Source: CBDFHV01 sp965247705
GTDB lineage: Bacteria > Pseudomonadota > Alphaproteobacteria > Rhodospirillales > CAMCUA01
Length of the DNA: 64,000 bases
Assembly: GCA_965247705.1 (NCBI GenBank)
Contig: CBDFHV010000045.1
Location: 1 to 64,000 of the forward strand
Direction of reading: 5' to 3'
In this document: positions 16,845 to 25,861 of the stretch, piece by piece
Position numbering within the stretch: position 1 is the stretch's first letter
Layout: the number at the start of each line of letters is the position of its first letter
Notes under the pieces: generated by a model
The model's database searches: none
Told to the model about the DNA's origin: nothing
Seen by the model: only the letters and a program-made list of their open reading frames with translations
Made by a program: the position numbers and the translations under genes

Positions 16845-17741
16845 ACCGCACCGGGATACCCGACACCCCGACACCGGTGGTGGTGTATCCCTGCATGCCT
16901 TCCAGCCGCCAGAGACCGCTGGCCAAGTTATTATGACAGACCAGATGGGTGATCAGCGCCCGCCCCCCGGGCAGGCAGACCTGACCGCCGTGGGTGTGCG
17001 GTGACCCGTGAGGTAAAGGTCGAAGCCGGCCCGCGCCGTCAGGCCGGCGATCTCGGGGGAATGAACGAGGGCGATCCGAAACCCCTCCGGGGCTTCGCGC
17101 AGGGCTGCCGGCGCCCGTTCGGTATAGAAATAATGGACGTCGTCGGTTCCCGTCAGATGGATGGTCTCGCCGCCGTCCTCGATGGTGACCGTCTCGTCGA
17201 TGAGGACCCGGACGCCTAAGGATTCCAGGGGTTGCACCATATCGGCGGGGTCGTGATTGCCGAGCACGGCCAGCACCCCGTGGCGGGAACGGACGGCGTC
17301 GACCAGCGCCGCCATGTCGGGGACCACGTGACCGTGGGGGCCGCCAATTCTCATCAGGTAGTCGCCGGTCAGCACGCACAGGTCCACCGGTTCCGCCGCG
17401 ACCAGCGGCAGCAGCCGTTCCATCAGGCCGGGCAACGAATCGAAGTGGATGTCGCTCAGCTGCAGGATGCGGAAGCCGTCGAAGGCCTCGGGCAAGCGGT
17501 CGAAGGTCAGCTCGAGCCGGGTCGTCCTTAGGTTCAGCGCGTTGCGCATACCGCGGTCATGGAGTTTGGCCATCGTCAGGAAGGCGTCGAACAGGCGGAG
17601 CATGACCACGAACTGACCCCAGCGGCGCCTGGCCCGGGCGCCGAGGGGGGAATGCTTGTGGATGTCCCGCTCCATGCCCGTCCGCTCGCGGTACCAAGCG
17701 GCACGGGAAAGCCGGGGCCCGGTGGACGAGGCGTCGTTCAT
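16783..17741 (-). pseudogene. Metallophosphoesterase (YaeI/YkuE-like), frameshifted before the GHTHGGQ motif
   Basis: The calcineurin-like phosphoesterase motifs are in order: LQLSDIHFDSLPG, LTGDYL and GNHD in one frame from ATG 17741. At DLYLTGH the frame ends, and HTHGGQVCLPGGRALITH continues in another frame to 16783. Comparing with the expected GHTHGGQ, about five extra bases (or an equivalent indel) lie at ~16993-17006. Relatives act on lipid-linked pyrophosphates such as UDP-diacylglucosamine. Either inactive, or the sequence has an error here. It follows the ydbH cluster in convergent orientation. Confidence 0.8.
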
Positions 17742-17868
17742 GGGGCCGACCAGGGTTGGAAATCGGCCTTCTGTTGGCGGCGTGGCGATGCTATCACCCG
17801 GGGACCTTCCTTGCGGGCACGCCCCGACGCGGAGAATTCGGCGTGCCGCCCAACATAACGTCCGGCCC

Positions 17869-18651
17869 ATGAGCGACCAAGCGAGCGCCAAGATTCAGTT
17901 GCGCGACGTGGCCAAGCGGTTCGGCGACCACGAGGTGCTCAAGGGCGTCGACCTGGAAATCGGCGGCGGTCGCTCGGTGGTGCTGATCGGCCCGTCGGGC
18001 AGCGGCAAGACGACGGTCATGAAGTGCGTCCTCGGCCTGACCCGGCCCGATTCGGGAAACATCCTCGTCGATGGGGGCGAGACCGCGCGCCTGTCGGGGC
18101 GGCGCCGCACCGAGTTGATCGGCCGTTTCGGCATGCTGTTCCAGAAGGGCGGCCTGTTCGACAGCCTGACCGTATGGGAGAACGTCGCCTTCCGCCTGTT
18201 GCAGGAACGCCGCCTCGAGGTTGGGGCGGCGCGGGAACTGGCGGTGTCCAAGTTGGCGGCGGTGGGCCTGGAGGCGGACGTGGCCGACCTCTACCCGCCG
18301 GATCTGTCCGGCGGCATGCAAAAGCGGGTGGGTATCGCCCGCGCCGTCGCCGCCGATCCCGAGATCCTGCTGCTGGACGAGCCCACGGCCGGCCTCGACC
18401 CCATCATGACCAACGTTATCACCAAGCTGATCCTCCAGATCGTCCGCGACCTGGGCGCCACCGCTTTCTCCATCACCAGTGACATGACCGGTGCCCGGGC
18501 ACTGGCCGACAGCGTCGCCATGCTCTACGACGGCCGCGTGATCTGGCATGGCCCGACGGCGGAGGTGGACTCATCGGGCAACGAATACGTGGACCAGTTC
18601 ATCCACAGCCGGGCCAAGGGGCCGATCGAAATGCGCCTGCAGGACTGGTAG
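17869..18651 (+). CDS. MlaF-like ABC transporter ATPase
   Basis: 260 residues. Walker A GPSGSGKTT, Q-loop FGMLFQKGGLFDSLTVWENV, signature LSGGMQKRVGIARA, Walker B ILLLDEPTAGLDP, and TSDM in place of the more usual THDM switch. QKGGLFDS and GLDPIMTNVI are typical of the Mla/Ttg2A lipid-transport ATPases that maintain outer-membrane lipid asymmetry. No MlaE permease or MlaD substrate-binding gene is adjacent, so it either serves a complex encoded elsewhere or is a stand-alone copy. Divergent from the metallophosphoesterase. Confidence 0.85.
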   Translation: MSDQASAKIQLRDVAKRFGDHEVLKGVDLEIGGGRSVVLIGPSGSGKTTVMKCVLGLTRPDSGNILVDGGETARLSGRRRTELIGRFGMLFQKGGLFDSLTVWENVAFRLLQERRLEVGAARELAVSKLAAVGLEADVADLYPPDLSGGMQKRVGIARAVAADPEILLLDEPTAGLDPIMTNVITKLILQIVRDLGATAFSITSDMTGARALADSVAMLYDGRVIWHGPTAEVDSSGNEYVDQFIHSRAKGPIEMRLQDW

Positions 18652-18764
18652 CGCGCGGCCCGACAGGTGCTGGTCATCGCCAGCCGTGGAACGGTTGTCG
18701 CCTGCCCCGGCCCATGCCATAAGGGGCCGCCCGCGGGCGTCGGGCCAGTCCGGGGACATGCTGC

Positions 18765-20210
18765 ATGACCATCGCCGATCTTCTGGCGTCGAGGCCCCGC
18801 GTGATCAATGTGGGACTGGAAGTCTTTGCGCGCGACCTGACCGCGCAGGGGCTGAATTGCGTCCACATGGAGTGGTCGCCGCCGGCCTGCGCCGATCCGG
18901 AACTCCTTGACTGCCTGAGCGTCCTCGATGGCGCCGGCGCGGAGCCCGGCTCGCCCGGCGCCCGGGTCGAGGACGCCAACCGTCAGGCCCTGCGCCGCCT
19001 GTTCGCCGGCGATCCGGCGCTAACCGACGTCCTTCCGGCCGGCGAGGCGATCCCCGCCCTGAAGGAGGGTCGGGTACTGCTTCACGCCGGGCCGCCCATC
19101 GAGTGGGAACGCATGTGCGGTCCCCTGAGGGGCGCCATCGCCGGCGCCGCCGTGCTGGAAGGTTGGGCCCCCGACCTGGAGGCGGCGGAGGCGCTGGCCG
19201 CCGGCGGCGGCATCGCCTTTCATCCCAACCACCACTTCGACGCCGTTGGCCCGATGACCGGCATTACCACCGCCAGCATGGCGGTGATGACGGTGGAGAA
19301 CCGGCGCTTCGGCAACCGGGCCTTCTGTACCCTCAACGAAGGCCTGGGCAAGGTCATGCGCTTCGGCGGCAACGACGCCGAAGTGCTGAAGCGCCTGAAG
19401 TGGCTGGCCGATGTCGCCCGCCCGGCCCTGTCGGCGGCCCTGCGGGACAGCGGTGGGGTCGACCTGAAGCCCCTCGTCGCCCGGGGCCTGGCCATGGGCG
19501 ACGAAATGCACCAGCGCAACGTGGCCTGTTCCAGCCTGCTGATCCGCGAGCTGGCGCCGATCCTGGCGCGAACCGGGGGGGACTCGGGCAGGGTGGCGGA
19601 ACTCCTCGCCTTCATGGGCGGCAACGACCAGTTCTTCCTCAACGTCGCCATGGCCATGGGCAAGGCCCTGACCGATCCCCTGGGCGGCATCGCCGACAGC
19701 ACCATGGTCACCGCCATGTCCCGCAACGGCACCGATTTCGGCATTCGCGTGGCGGCGACGGGAGATACCTGGTTCACGGCGCCCGTGGAAATGCCCGAAG
19801 GCATGTATTTCCCTGGCTTCTCGGCCGAAGACGCCAATCCGGACATGGGCGATTCCACCATTGTCGAGACGGTGGGCCTGGGCGGCTTCGCCATGGCCGC
19901 CGCGCCGGCGGTGGCCGGCTTCGTCGGCGCCGGTTCGGCGTTCGAGGCCCTGGCCCATACCCGCCGCATGATGGAGATCACCACCGGCCAAAATCCGGAC
20001 TGGACCATCCCGGCGCTCGACTTCACCGGCGTGCCGGCGGGCATCGACGTGCGCAAAGTGGTCGCCTCGGGGATCGCGCCGACCATCAACACGGGCATTG
20101 CCCATCGCAAGCCGGGCATCGGCCAGGTCGGCGCCGGCGTCGTCAGGGCGCCCCTGGCCTGCTTCGAGCAAGCCCTGGCCGCCATCTGCCTTGGGCTGGG
20201 CCTGAAGTGA
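18765..20210 (+). CDS. DUF1116 protein (YlbE/AllG-like), putative carbamoyltransferase subunit
   Basis: 481 residues. The N-terminal part (VINVGLEVFARDLTAQGLNCVHMEWSPPA) and the central block (GPMTGITTASMAVMTVENRRFGNRAFCTLNEGLGKVMRFG), HQRNVACSSLLIREL, GGNDQFFLNVAMAMGK and RNGTDFGIRVA are those of DUF1116. In E. coli the DUF1116, FdrA and DUF2877 proteins have been reported to form the oxamate carbamoyltransferase of allantoin breakdown. All three are here. The stop region is duplicated by a 23-bp tandem repeat. Confidence 0.85.
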   Translation: MTIADLLASRPRVINVGLEVFARDLTAQGLNCVHMEWSPPACADPELLDCLSVLDGAGAEPGSPGARVEDANRQALRRLFAGDPALTDVLPAGEAIPALKEGRVLLHAGPPIEWERMCGPLRGAIAGAAVLEGWAPDLEAAEALAAGGGIAFHPNHHFDAVGPMTGITTASMAVMTVENRRFGNRAFCTLNEGLGKVMRFGGNDAEVLKRLKWLADVARPALSAALRDSGGVDLKPLVARGLAMGDEMHQRNVACSSLLIRELAPILARTGGDSGRVAELLAFMGGNDQFFLNVAMAMGKALTDPLGGIADSTMVTAMSRNGTDFGIRVAATGDTWFTAPVEMPEGMYFPGFSAEDANPDMGDSTIVETVGLGGFAMAAAPAVAGFVGAGSAFEALAHTRRMMEITTGQNPDWTIPALDFTGVPAGIDVRKVVASGIAPTINTGIAHRKPGIGQVGAGVVRAPLACFEQALAAICLGLGLK

Positions 20211-20246
20211 ACAAGGGGCTGGGCCTGAAGTGAACAAGGGGCTGGG
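20193..20246 (+). repeat. 23-bp tandem repeat (2.3 copies) across the DUF1116 stop codon
   Basis: Unit starting GGGCTGGGCCTGAAGTGAAC, copies at 20193-20215 and 20216-20238, partial at 20239-20246. Each full copy carries the coding end LGLK and a TGA in some frame, so the stop and downstream spacer have been duplicated between the two genes, just upstream of the fdrA GTG at 20253. Confidence 0.9.
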
Positions 20247-20252
20247 ACTCCG

Positions 20253-21776
20253 GTGAGCGACGGCATCCTCTTCAACCGGGTGCGGCGCGGCGCCTATCTG
20301 GATTCCGTGGCGCTCATGCGCATGTCGCGGGAGATCGCCGATAGTCCCGGCGTCATGGACGCGGCTTTGATGAGCGGCACGCCCGCCAATCGGGAGATCC
20401 TGCGCCAGGCGTCGCTCTTGGACTCGGACGGCGATTCGGCCGGCGCCAATGACATCGTCGTGGCCGTTCGCGCCGCCGACGGTTCCGCGGCGGCCGAGGC
20501 GGCGGAGCACGCCGGCACTCTGCTGGACCAGGGCCGCGAGGCGGTTGCCGAGGGCCGTACCTGGCGGCCTCATACCCTGGCGGCCGCCCTGGATTCCCTG
20601 GCGGAGGCGAATTTGGCCCTGATATCCGTCCCCGGGGAGTACGCGGCGCCCGAAGCCCGGCGGGCGCTGCAGCGGGATCTTCATGTGATGCTGTTCAGCG
20701 ACAATGTGCCCATCGCCGACGAGGTGGCCCTGAAGCGCCTGGCGCGGGACCGGGGCCTGCTGCTGATGGGCCCCGATTGCGGCACCGCCTACATCGGCGG
20801 CGCCGCCATCGCCTTCGCCAACTTGGTGCCCCGGGGCGACATCGGCATCGTCGCCGCCTCCGGCACCGGCATGCAGGAGGTCACCTGCCAGATCGCCAAC
20901 GGGCGGGGCGGCATCTCGCAGGGAATCGGCGTCGGCGGCCGCGACCTTAGCGAGGCGGTGGGCGGGCTGATGACATTGTCGGCCATCGACGCCTTGGATG
21001 CGGACCCGGACACCCGCCACGTGGTCCTTCTGTCCAAGCCCCCCGACCCGGTGGTGGCGGCGCGGGTGTTGGAGCGCGTGGCCACCAGTCCCAAGACCTT
21101 CACGGTGTGCTTTCTCGGCGCCAAGCCCATGGCGCTGCCGGCCAACGCCGCCCAGGCGTCAACCCTGCGCGCGGCGGCGCGCCATGCACTGGGCGCCGGC
21201 GATCTGGACCCGCAGCCCTTGGACGACGTGGCCCAGGCGGCCGTACGCGCCGCCAAGGGCCGGGGTTGGTCCATTCGCGGCCTGTTCGCCGGCGGCACCC
21301 TGTGCGCGGAATCCCAGGTGATCCTGACCCGTGACGGGGAATCGGTCCGCTCCAACGCGCCGGTCGGGGGCGTGCATCCTCTCGGGCAAGACGACGAACC
21401 GGGTCACCGGCTGATCGACCTGGGGGACGACGAGTTCACCCGTGGCCGACCCCATCCCATGCTGGAACCGGGGGTGCGCATCGCGCCCCTGACCGCGGCC
21501 CTCGAAGACCCCGCCGTGGGTGTCATCCTGCTCGATATCATCCTCGGTTACGGCGCCCATTCGGATCCCACGACGCCAGTGGCGGAGGCTCTGGTCCGGG
21601 CGGGTCCCAGCCGTCCGGCGGTGGTGGCCTCCGTTTGCGGCACCGAGGCCGACCCGCAACGCTACGGCCAGCAGGTGCGGCGCCTGGAGGCGGCGGGCGC
21701 CCTGGTGATGGTCTCCAACGCCCGGGCGACCGAACTGGCGCTGGCCGTGTCACGGGGCCTGGCCAAGGACTCCTAG
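20253..21776 (+). CDS. fdrA: FdrA (AllF)-like acyl-CoA synthetase-fold subunit
   Basis: 507 residues from GTG 20253. It shows the succinyl-CoA synthetase-like CoA-binding fold: ALISVPGEYAAPEARRAL, LLMGPDCGTAYIGG, DIGIVAASGTGMQEVTCQIANGR and GISQGIGVGGRDLS. The C-terminal ligase-like domain has GLFAGGTLCAES, DLGDDEFTRGRPHPMLEP and GVILLDIILGYGAHSDP. FdrA is the catalytic-type partner of DUF1116 and DUF2877 proteins. A carbamate kinase, expected to turn carbamoyl phosphate into ATP, is not in the window. Confidence 0.9.
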   Translation: MSDGILFNRVRRGAYLDSVALMRMSREIADSPGVMDAALMSGTPANREILRQASLLDSDGDSAGANDIVVAVRAADGSAAAEAAEHAGTLLDQGREAVAEGRTWRPHTLAAALDSLAEANLALISVPGEYAAPEARRALQRDLHVMLFSDNVPIADEVALKRLARDRGLLLMGPDCGTAYIGGAAIAFANLVPRGDIGIVAASGTGMQEVTCQIANGRGGISQGIGVGGRDLSEAVGGLMTLSAIDALDADPDTRHVVLLSKPPDPVVAARVLERVATSPKTFTVCFLGAKPMALPANAAQASTLRAAARHALGAGDLDPQPLDDVAQAAVRAAKGRGWSIRGLFAGGTLCAESQVILTRDGESVRSNAPVGGVHPLGQDDEPGHRLIDLGDDEFTRGRPHPMLEPGVRIAPLTAALEDPAVGVILLDIILGYGAHSDPTTPVAEALVRAGPSRPAVVASVCGTEADPQRYGQQVRRLEAAGALVMVSNARATELALAVSRGLAKDS

Positions 21777-22679
21777 GGCCACCGCGACGCCGGCAAGGGC
21801 ATCCCAGCCCGAGGTATGGCCCATGGTCCCCAATCGCACCGCCGCGCCGGGCACGGCCTCCCTGTCGCCGCGATGGAGGGCGATCAGCAGCCCGTGCAGA
21901 TGCTCGTGCCCCTCTCCCGCCGCGGCTGCCGCGGTGTGGGCGCGGCTGATGTCGTTGGTGCGGCCGAGGGTTCTCGGTATCAGCCACCGCGCCAGGCGAT
22001 CGGCGATCTCCCCCTGTCCCCACGCCCGCAATGCTACCAGGGCGCCGGCGAGGACGTCGTCGCCCGATGGGGTGAGGCCGTTGCCGAGACCGATCAGGCC
22101 CGCTATCGCCTCGGCCGGCGCCGCGGGGCAACCGGCGCGCAGCCACCCGTCCAGGGCCGCTAGTCCCGGCGCGGCGGCGGTTGCGATTCGGTCAACGGCC
22201 TTTGAATCAGCGGCGGTCCCCCCCACACCGGCCCTCCCCCTCCAGAGGGGAGGGAGATGGTGAGGGACGACCGCGGCCAGTGAAGTGGCTGGCGCCAGAT
22301 CGAGGGCCTGGCGCAACGCCGCCGCGGTTTCTTCCGACGGCGCCGGCGGCCCCGGGGGCATCGGCGGCGGTGTCCAGGTCCGCGCGCCGGCCAGGACCAA
22401 TCGCAAGCCAATCCCGATCCACATCCCGTCGTCCTCGACCGTCATCGGGTCGCCCAGCCCAGGGAGGGGCGGCGGGAACGCGGTCAATGCGTTGAGGGGG
22501 CCTGCGCCAAGGGCGCCGGTGCCCACGCAGGCCAGGCGACCGCCCCCCATGTCGACATAGAAGGACCGTTCGAAAACCGCCAGCACGCGGCCGGCCGCGC
22601 CGGGTGCCAGGGCCGCGGCCGCGAAGCGGCCCATGACCGCGACGGAGCAGCCCGTCAGTTCTTCGGCCGGACGCGGCAC
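21750..22679 (-). CDS. DUF2877 protein (YlbF/AllH-like) with in-frame repeat insertion
   Basis: 309 residues, convergent with fdrA (27-bp overlap). Family blocks are GRVLAVFERSFYVDMGGGRLACVG, ALGAGPLNAL, GLGNGLTPSGDDVLAGALVAL, RTNDISRAH and AMGHTSGWD-like GTMGHTSGWDALAG. It is longer than I expect for the family because about 23 residues (starting HHLPPLWRGRAGVGG) come from a palindromic repeat at ~22216-22266. It probably belongs with DUF1116 and FdrA in one enzyme but is transcribed with the aconitase X genes (25-bp overlap). Confidence 0.85.
   Translation of the reverse strand: MPRPAEELTGCSVAVMGRFAAAALAPGAAGRVLAVFERSFYVDMGGGRLACVGTGALGAGPLNALTAFPPPLPGLGDPMTVEDDGMWIGIGLRLVLAGARTWTPPPMPPGPPAPSEETAAALRQALDLAPATSLAAVVPHHLPPLWRGRAGVGGTAADSKAVDRIATAAAPGLAALDGWLRAGCPAAPAEAIAGLIGLGNGLTPSGDDVLAGALVALRAWGQGEIADRLARWLIPRTLGRTNDISRAHTAAAAAGEGHEHLHGLLIALHRGDREAVPGAAVRLGTMGHTSGWDALAGVAVALGVLGQAP
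22216..22266. repeat. Palindromic repeat element inside the DUF2877 gene
   Basis: Perfect stem CCCTCCCC (22232-22239) and GGGGAGGG (22247-22254) around a 7-nt loop, with looser flanking complementarity. Its reading in another frame (PSPLEGEGRCGG-like) resembles a dispersed repeat often seen between genes in proteobacteria. Here it is inserted in frame into a coding sequence. Confidence 0.65.
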
Positions 22680-23080
22680 AGGCCAGAGCCGCCGTCCACC
22701 GCGACCCTATCGCCCGTTGCGATGGCCGTCAGGGGATCCGGGTCGACCCCGACGACCACCGGAATCCCGGCCAGGATCGCGCCCTGGAGAAAGGACGGAT
22801 CGGGCATGGCGTGGCTGATCACCGCCAGGGGGTGGGTGCCGTGGACATGAAGCTGGAACAGGAACCGCCACGCCCCGGCGGAGCCCATGCTGTCGGGCAT
22901 CACCAGCACCTTGCCGGCCACCGTCTCGCCGGCCACACCCGGTACCTTGCCGACGATGCGCCCGCTGCGGATGCCGATGTCGCCGAGGAACGAGATCGGG
23001 GCCTGGGACACCAGGGCCGGCCCCTCGGCGGCGCCGCGGACCACGCCCCGGCCCCGCAGGGTGACTTCGGCGCCGCTCAC
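22655..23080 (-). CDS. Aconitase X swivel domain subunit (DUF126)
   Basis: About 141 residues from GTG 23080, overlapping the large-subunit stop (GTGA). LRGRGVVRGAAEGPALVSQAPISFLGDIGIRSGRI and GKVLVMPDSMGSAGAWRFLFQL match the small subunit of split aconitase X. The known bacterial activity is dehydration of cis-3-hydroxy-L-proline; the archaeal one is phosphomevalonate dehydratase. The real substrate here is unknown. Confidence 0.9.
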   Translation of the reverse strand: MSGAEVTLRGRGVVRGAAEGPALVSQAPISFLGDIGIRSGRIVGKVPGVAGETVAGKVLVMPDSMGSAGAWRFLFQLHVHGTHPLAVISHAMPDPSFLQGAILAGIPVVVGVDPDPLTAIATGDRVAVDGGSGLCRVRPKN

Positions 23081-24354
23081 GAACCGCCCTCGCCCCGACC
23101 GACGAAGCGGCCGGTGACCGCGCTTTCGACGGCGCCCGCCGCCGTGCTCAGCAGGGTGCGGCAGCCCACCATGTCGCGCACGTACTTGGCCATCTTGGCG
23201 GAGTCGACCACCATTCCCTTCAAGTCCACCGGCTTGACGCCCAGGGACGGATCGGGTGAGGCGGTGCGGATGAAGTGGCATTCGATGGGACAGGTATCGG
23301 CGACGATCTTGGCGCCGGCGGCCTCGATGGCGTGGGCCAGGCCGTCGCGCCGCGCCAGGTCCCGCACATAACGGCTGGTGGTCACCCAAAGGGTCACCGA
23401 TGGGTGCACACGGCGGCCCCCGAGGAGCCGGGCATAGAGCTTCATTTCCTCGTAGGAGGCATGGGGACAGCCCATTTGCACGATTTCGAAGGCGGTGTCG
23501 CCGTCGCCCCCGTAGGCTTCGTAGACCGCCGCCAGGTCGCCGTCCCGGGCCACCGTCTCCTCGGGCGCCGGCCGGCCGCCGAAAGCCTGGGTTCCGTCGG
23601 CGTAGGGCGGCGTGATCCCGGGCACGATGAACATGGATACCCCGCCCGAGGTCGCCAGCGCCGCCCCCAGCGCGTCCAGATCGTCCAACCCGGGCCGCGT
23701 CGCGAAGCCCTCGAACACGGGCACGCCGCTGCCCACCAGGGGACCGACGTGATAGCCCAAGGCGCTGAAGTCGGTGATGTGCTCCAGCTTCGCCTCGATC
23801 TGCACCTTCAGGCTGCCGCGGCGCGTTTCCTCCAGGTGATAGCCGAAGCGGGGATAGCGGCCGGTGACTCCGGCGTAGACGGCGAAGAACCCATCCCGGT
23901 TGGTGCGCGCCCCGAGCACCGAGTTGAGAAACACGGTGACGCCGGATTCGATGGAGGCGGCGTGGGTGTTCCAGGTTGGCCAATGTCCGGCCCAGTAAGG
24001 CGTACAGGTGACGCAGCCGGCGATGCCCATGGCCTTGTGCACGCCGCGCACCCGTGCCTGCAGCTTGACCAGCGCCTCCGGCGCGCCGGTCTGTTGCCAG
24101 TTGTCCAGGTCGGCGTTGATCACGTTGGAGGAGGCGGGGACGGCCATGGTCCAGCCGTCGGCGGCCAGCCGCTCCATATATTCCACGTCGTCCTTGTAGA
24201 GGGCCATGCCCGGATGCACGTGGGCATAGCCGATCTCCACCATGTCCTCGGCGCCCACCGCGTCCCCCAACTGCACCAGGCCGTCCATGGCGACGCGCTT
24301 AGGCTCGCCATGGCGGCCGTCCAGCATCTCCTGTTCCAGGCGAGTGAGCTTCAT
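23077..24354 (-). CDS. Aconitase X catalytic subunit (DUF521)
   Basis: About 425 residues from ATG 24354 (MKLTRLEQEMLDGRHGEPKRVAMDGLVQLGDA). Conserved blocks: NADLDNWQQTGAPEALV, GCVTCTPYWAGHWPT, GARTNRDGFFAVYAG, TRRGSLKVQIEAKLE, GCPHASYEEMKLYA and ETVPIECHF-like DTCPIECHFI. Cys residues in CVTC, GCPH and TCPIEC are the probable Fe-S or catalytic positions. It acts with the swivel subunit as a hydro-lyase. Placement with FdrA-type genes and MmgE/PrpD suggests breakdown of a hydroxy- or amino-acid derivative; the substrate is inference. Confidence 0.9.
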   Translation of the reverse strand: MKLTRLEQEMLDGRHGEPKRVAMDGLVQLGDAVGAEDMVEIGYAHVHPGMALYKDDVEYMERLAADGWTMAVPASSNVINADLDNWQQTGAPEALVKLQARVRGVHKAMGIAGCVTCTPYWAGHWPTWNTHAASIESGVTVFLNSVLGARTNRDGFFAVYAGVTGRYPRFGYHLEETRRGSLKVQIEAKLEHITDFSALGYHVGPLVGSGVPVFEGFATRPGLDDLDALGAALATSGGVSMFIVPGITPPYADGTQAFGGRPAPEETVARDGDLAAVYEAYGGDGDTAFEIVQMGCPHASYEEMKLYARLLGGRRVHPSVTLWVTTSRYVRDLARRDGLAHAIEAAGAKIVADTCPIECHFIRTASPDPSLGVKPVDLKGMVVDSAKMAKYVRDMVGCRTLLSTAAGAVESAVTGRFVGRGEGGS

Positions 24355-24454
24355 GGTCGAGACGTGTGTGGCGAAGGAATAGGGGTGAGACTTGCCGGGG
24401 AACCGGCGTGTCGGGCACGCTATCATGGCCTCCCGTCAAGGTCCACGATACCCC

Positions 24455-25858
24455 ATGGTTACTACCCGGTCCCCGTACTTGACCCGTGACCTGGCCCGCT
24501 TCATCGCGGCGTTCGACCCCGCCCGCCTGCCGCCCCGGGTCCTGGCCCGGACCCAAGTCGTGGTGCGCGACGGGTTGGCGGCCTTGCTCGCCGCGGCCCA
24601 GCCGGCGGTGACCACCGGTCCCCGGATCGCCCGCTTCGTCCACCAGCGCCGAGGGCGGCCGGAGGCCATGGTGGTCGGCCACGGGTTCCGCACCGGGGCG
24701 GCGGACGCGGCGCTGGCCAACGGCACCATGGGCTACGCCTGCGATGTCGAGCCCCACCATCCCAAGGCGGTGATCCATCCGCTGGCGGTGATGGTGCCGG
24801 CAAGCCTGGCGGCGGGCGAGCGGGTGGACTGTTGCGGCCTCGCCTTCCTCGGCGCCGTGACCCTCGGTTGCGAGGTCGCCTATCGCCTGTCGGTGGCCCT
24901 CGATCCCGTTGGCCAGTACGAACCCGGGTTTCATCCCTCCGCCGTCTGCGGCGCATTCGGCGCGGCGGCCGCCGCCGGCCATCTGCTGGGCCTGGATGGG
25001 GTGGAGATGGAACGGGCCCTGGGGTTGGCCGCCTGTCAGGCATCGGGGCTGATGGCATGGCAATCGGACCCGACGGAGAACAGCCGCCCCTTTCAGATGG
25101 GCATGGCGGCCCGCAACGGGGTCACGGCAGCGCTGCTGGCCGAGCGGGGGTTCGGCGGGCCGGCGGCGGTGCTGGACAGCCCTCGCGGGCCCTTCCGCGC
25201 CTTCACCACCCGGCCCCGTCCCGACTGGCTTGAATCGGTCGCGGCGGACTCCTGGGAAGGCATCATGGGGCTTGCCGTCAAGCCCTACGCCTGCGTCGCC
25301 GAAATGCACCCGGCCCTGGACGCCCTGCTGCCAATGGTGCGGGCGCGCAACCTGGCGCCCGACGATGTGGCGCGCCTGGTCATGCGCTTCGCCCGCTCCT
25401 GTATCCATTGTGTCCAGGAGAACCCGCTGAAGAGCCACTCCGGCCCCTACCTCCTGGCGGTGGCGGTAGGGGCGCGGGATGTGCGGGTGGCCGACCTGTT
25501 CGATGACCGCCGGCGGGACGATCCGGCCATCGCCGCCTTGAGCCGGCGTATCGAGGTGGTTGCGGACGACGGCGAGCTGGAGGCCCTGTTCCCGGAGACC
25601 TACGCCACCATCCTGGAGCTGACCCTTCGTAGCGGCGAGACCATCGTCCTGCGCAACGACACGGCGCGAGGCTACGCGCATGCGCCATTGGCCGAGGAAG
25701 ACCTGGTGGCCAAGGTGCACGGGCTGTTGTCCGGGGTGGTGGCGGAGAAACGGATTGAGTCCTTGCTCAAAGCGGCGGATGGCCTAGCGGACGCGAAAAG
25801 CATGGCGGCGCTGGTCGCGGTCCTGGCACCTCAGGTGACGCCACGGTCAACGAAGTAG
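24455..25858 (+). CDS. MmgE/PrpD-family hydro-lyase
   Basis: 467 residues from ATG 24455. Family members include 2-methylcitrate dehydratase and cis-aconitate decarboxylase. Seen are GLAALLAAAQPAVTTGPRIARFV, NGTMGYACDVEPHHPKAVIHPLAVM (active-site His-rich segment), AVCGAFGAAAAAGHLLGLDGVEMERALGLAACQASGL and KPYACVAEMHPALDALL. It diverges from aconitase X across a 100-bp spacer and so is probably co-regulated. The pairing of two different dehydratase families supports a catabolic pathway for a branched or hydroxylated acid. Confidence 0.88.
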   Translation: MVTTRSPYLTRDLARFIAAFDPARLPPRVLARTQVVVRDGLAALLAAAQPAVTTGPRIARFVHQRRGRPEAMVVGHGFRTGAADAALANGTMGYACDVEPHHPKAVIHPLAVMVPASLAAGERVDCCGLAFLGAVTLGCEVAYRLSVALDPVGQYEPGFHPSAVCGAFGAAAAAGHLLGLDGVEMERALGLAACQASGLMAWQSDPTENSRPFQMGMAARNGVTAALLAERGFGGPAAVLDSPRGPFRAFTTRPRPDWLESVAADSWEGIMGLAVKPYACVAEMHPALDALLPMVRARNLAPDDVARLVMRFARSCIHCVQENPLKSHSGPYLLAVAVGARDVRVADLFDDRRRDDPAIAALSRRIEVVADDGELEALFPETYATILELTLRSGETIVLRNDTARGYAHAPLAEEDLVAKVHGLLSGVVAEKRIESLLKAADGLADAKSMAALVAVLAPQVTPRSTK

Positions 25859-25861
25859 CGC

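Noticed and set aside
19020..21020. A 666-codon open frame on the minus strand
   Set aside because: It mirrors the DUF1116 and fdrA genes; composition is antisense-like and no family motif appears.
24355..24454. Sigma-70 promoter between aconitase X and MmgE/PrpD
   Set aside because: TTGCCG and TATCAT are present but 23 bp apart, too far for a normal promoter.
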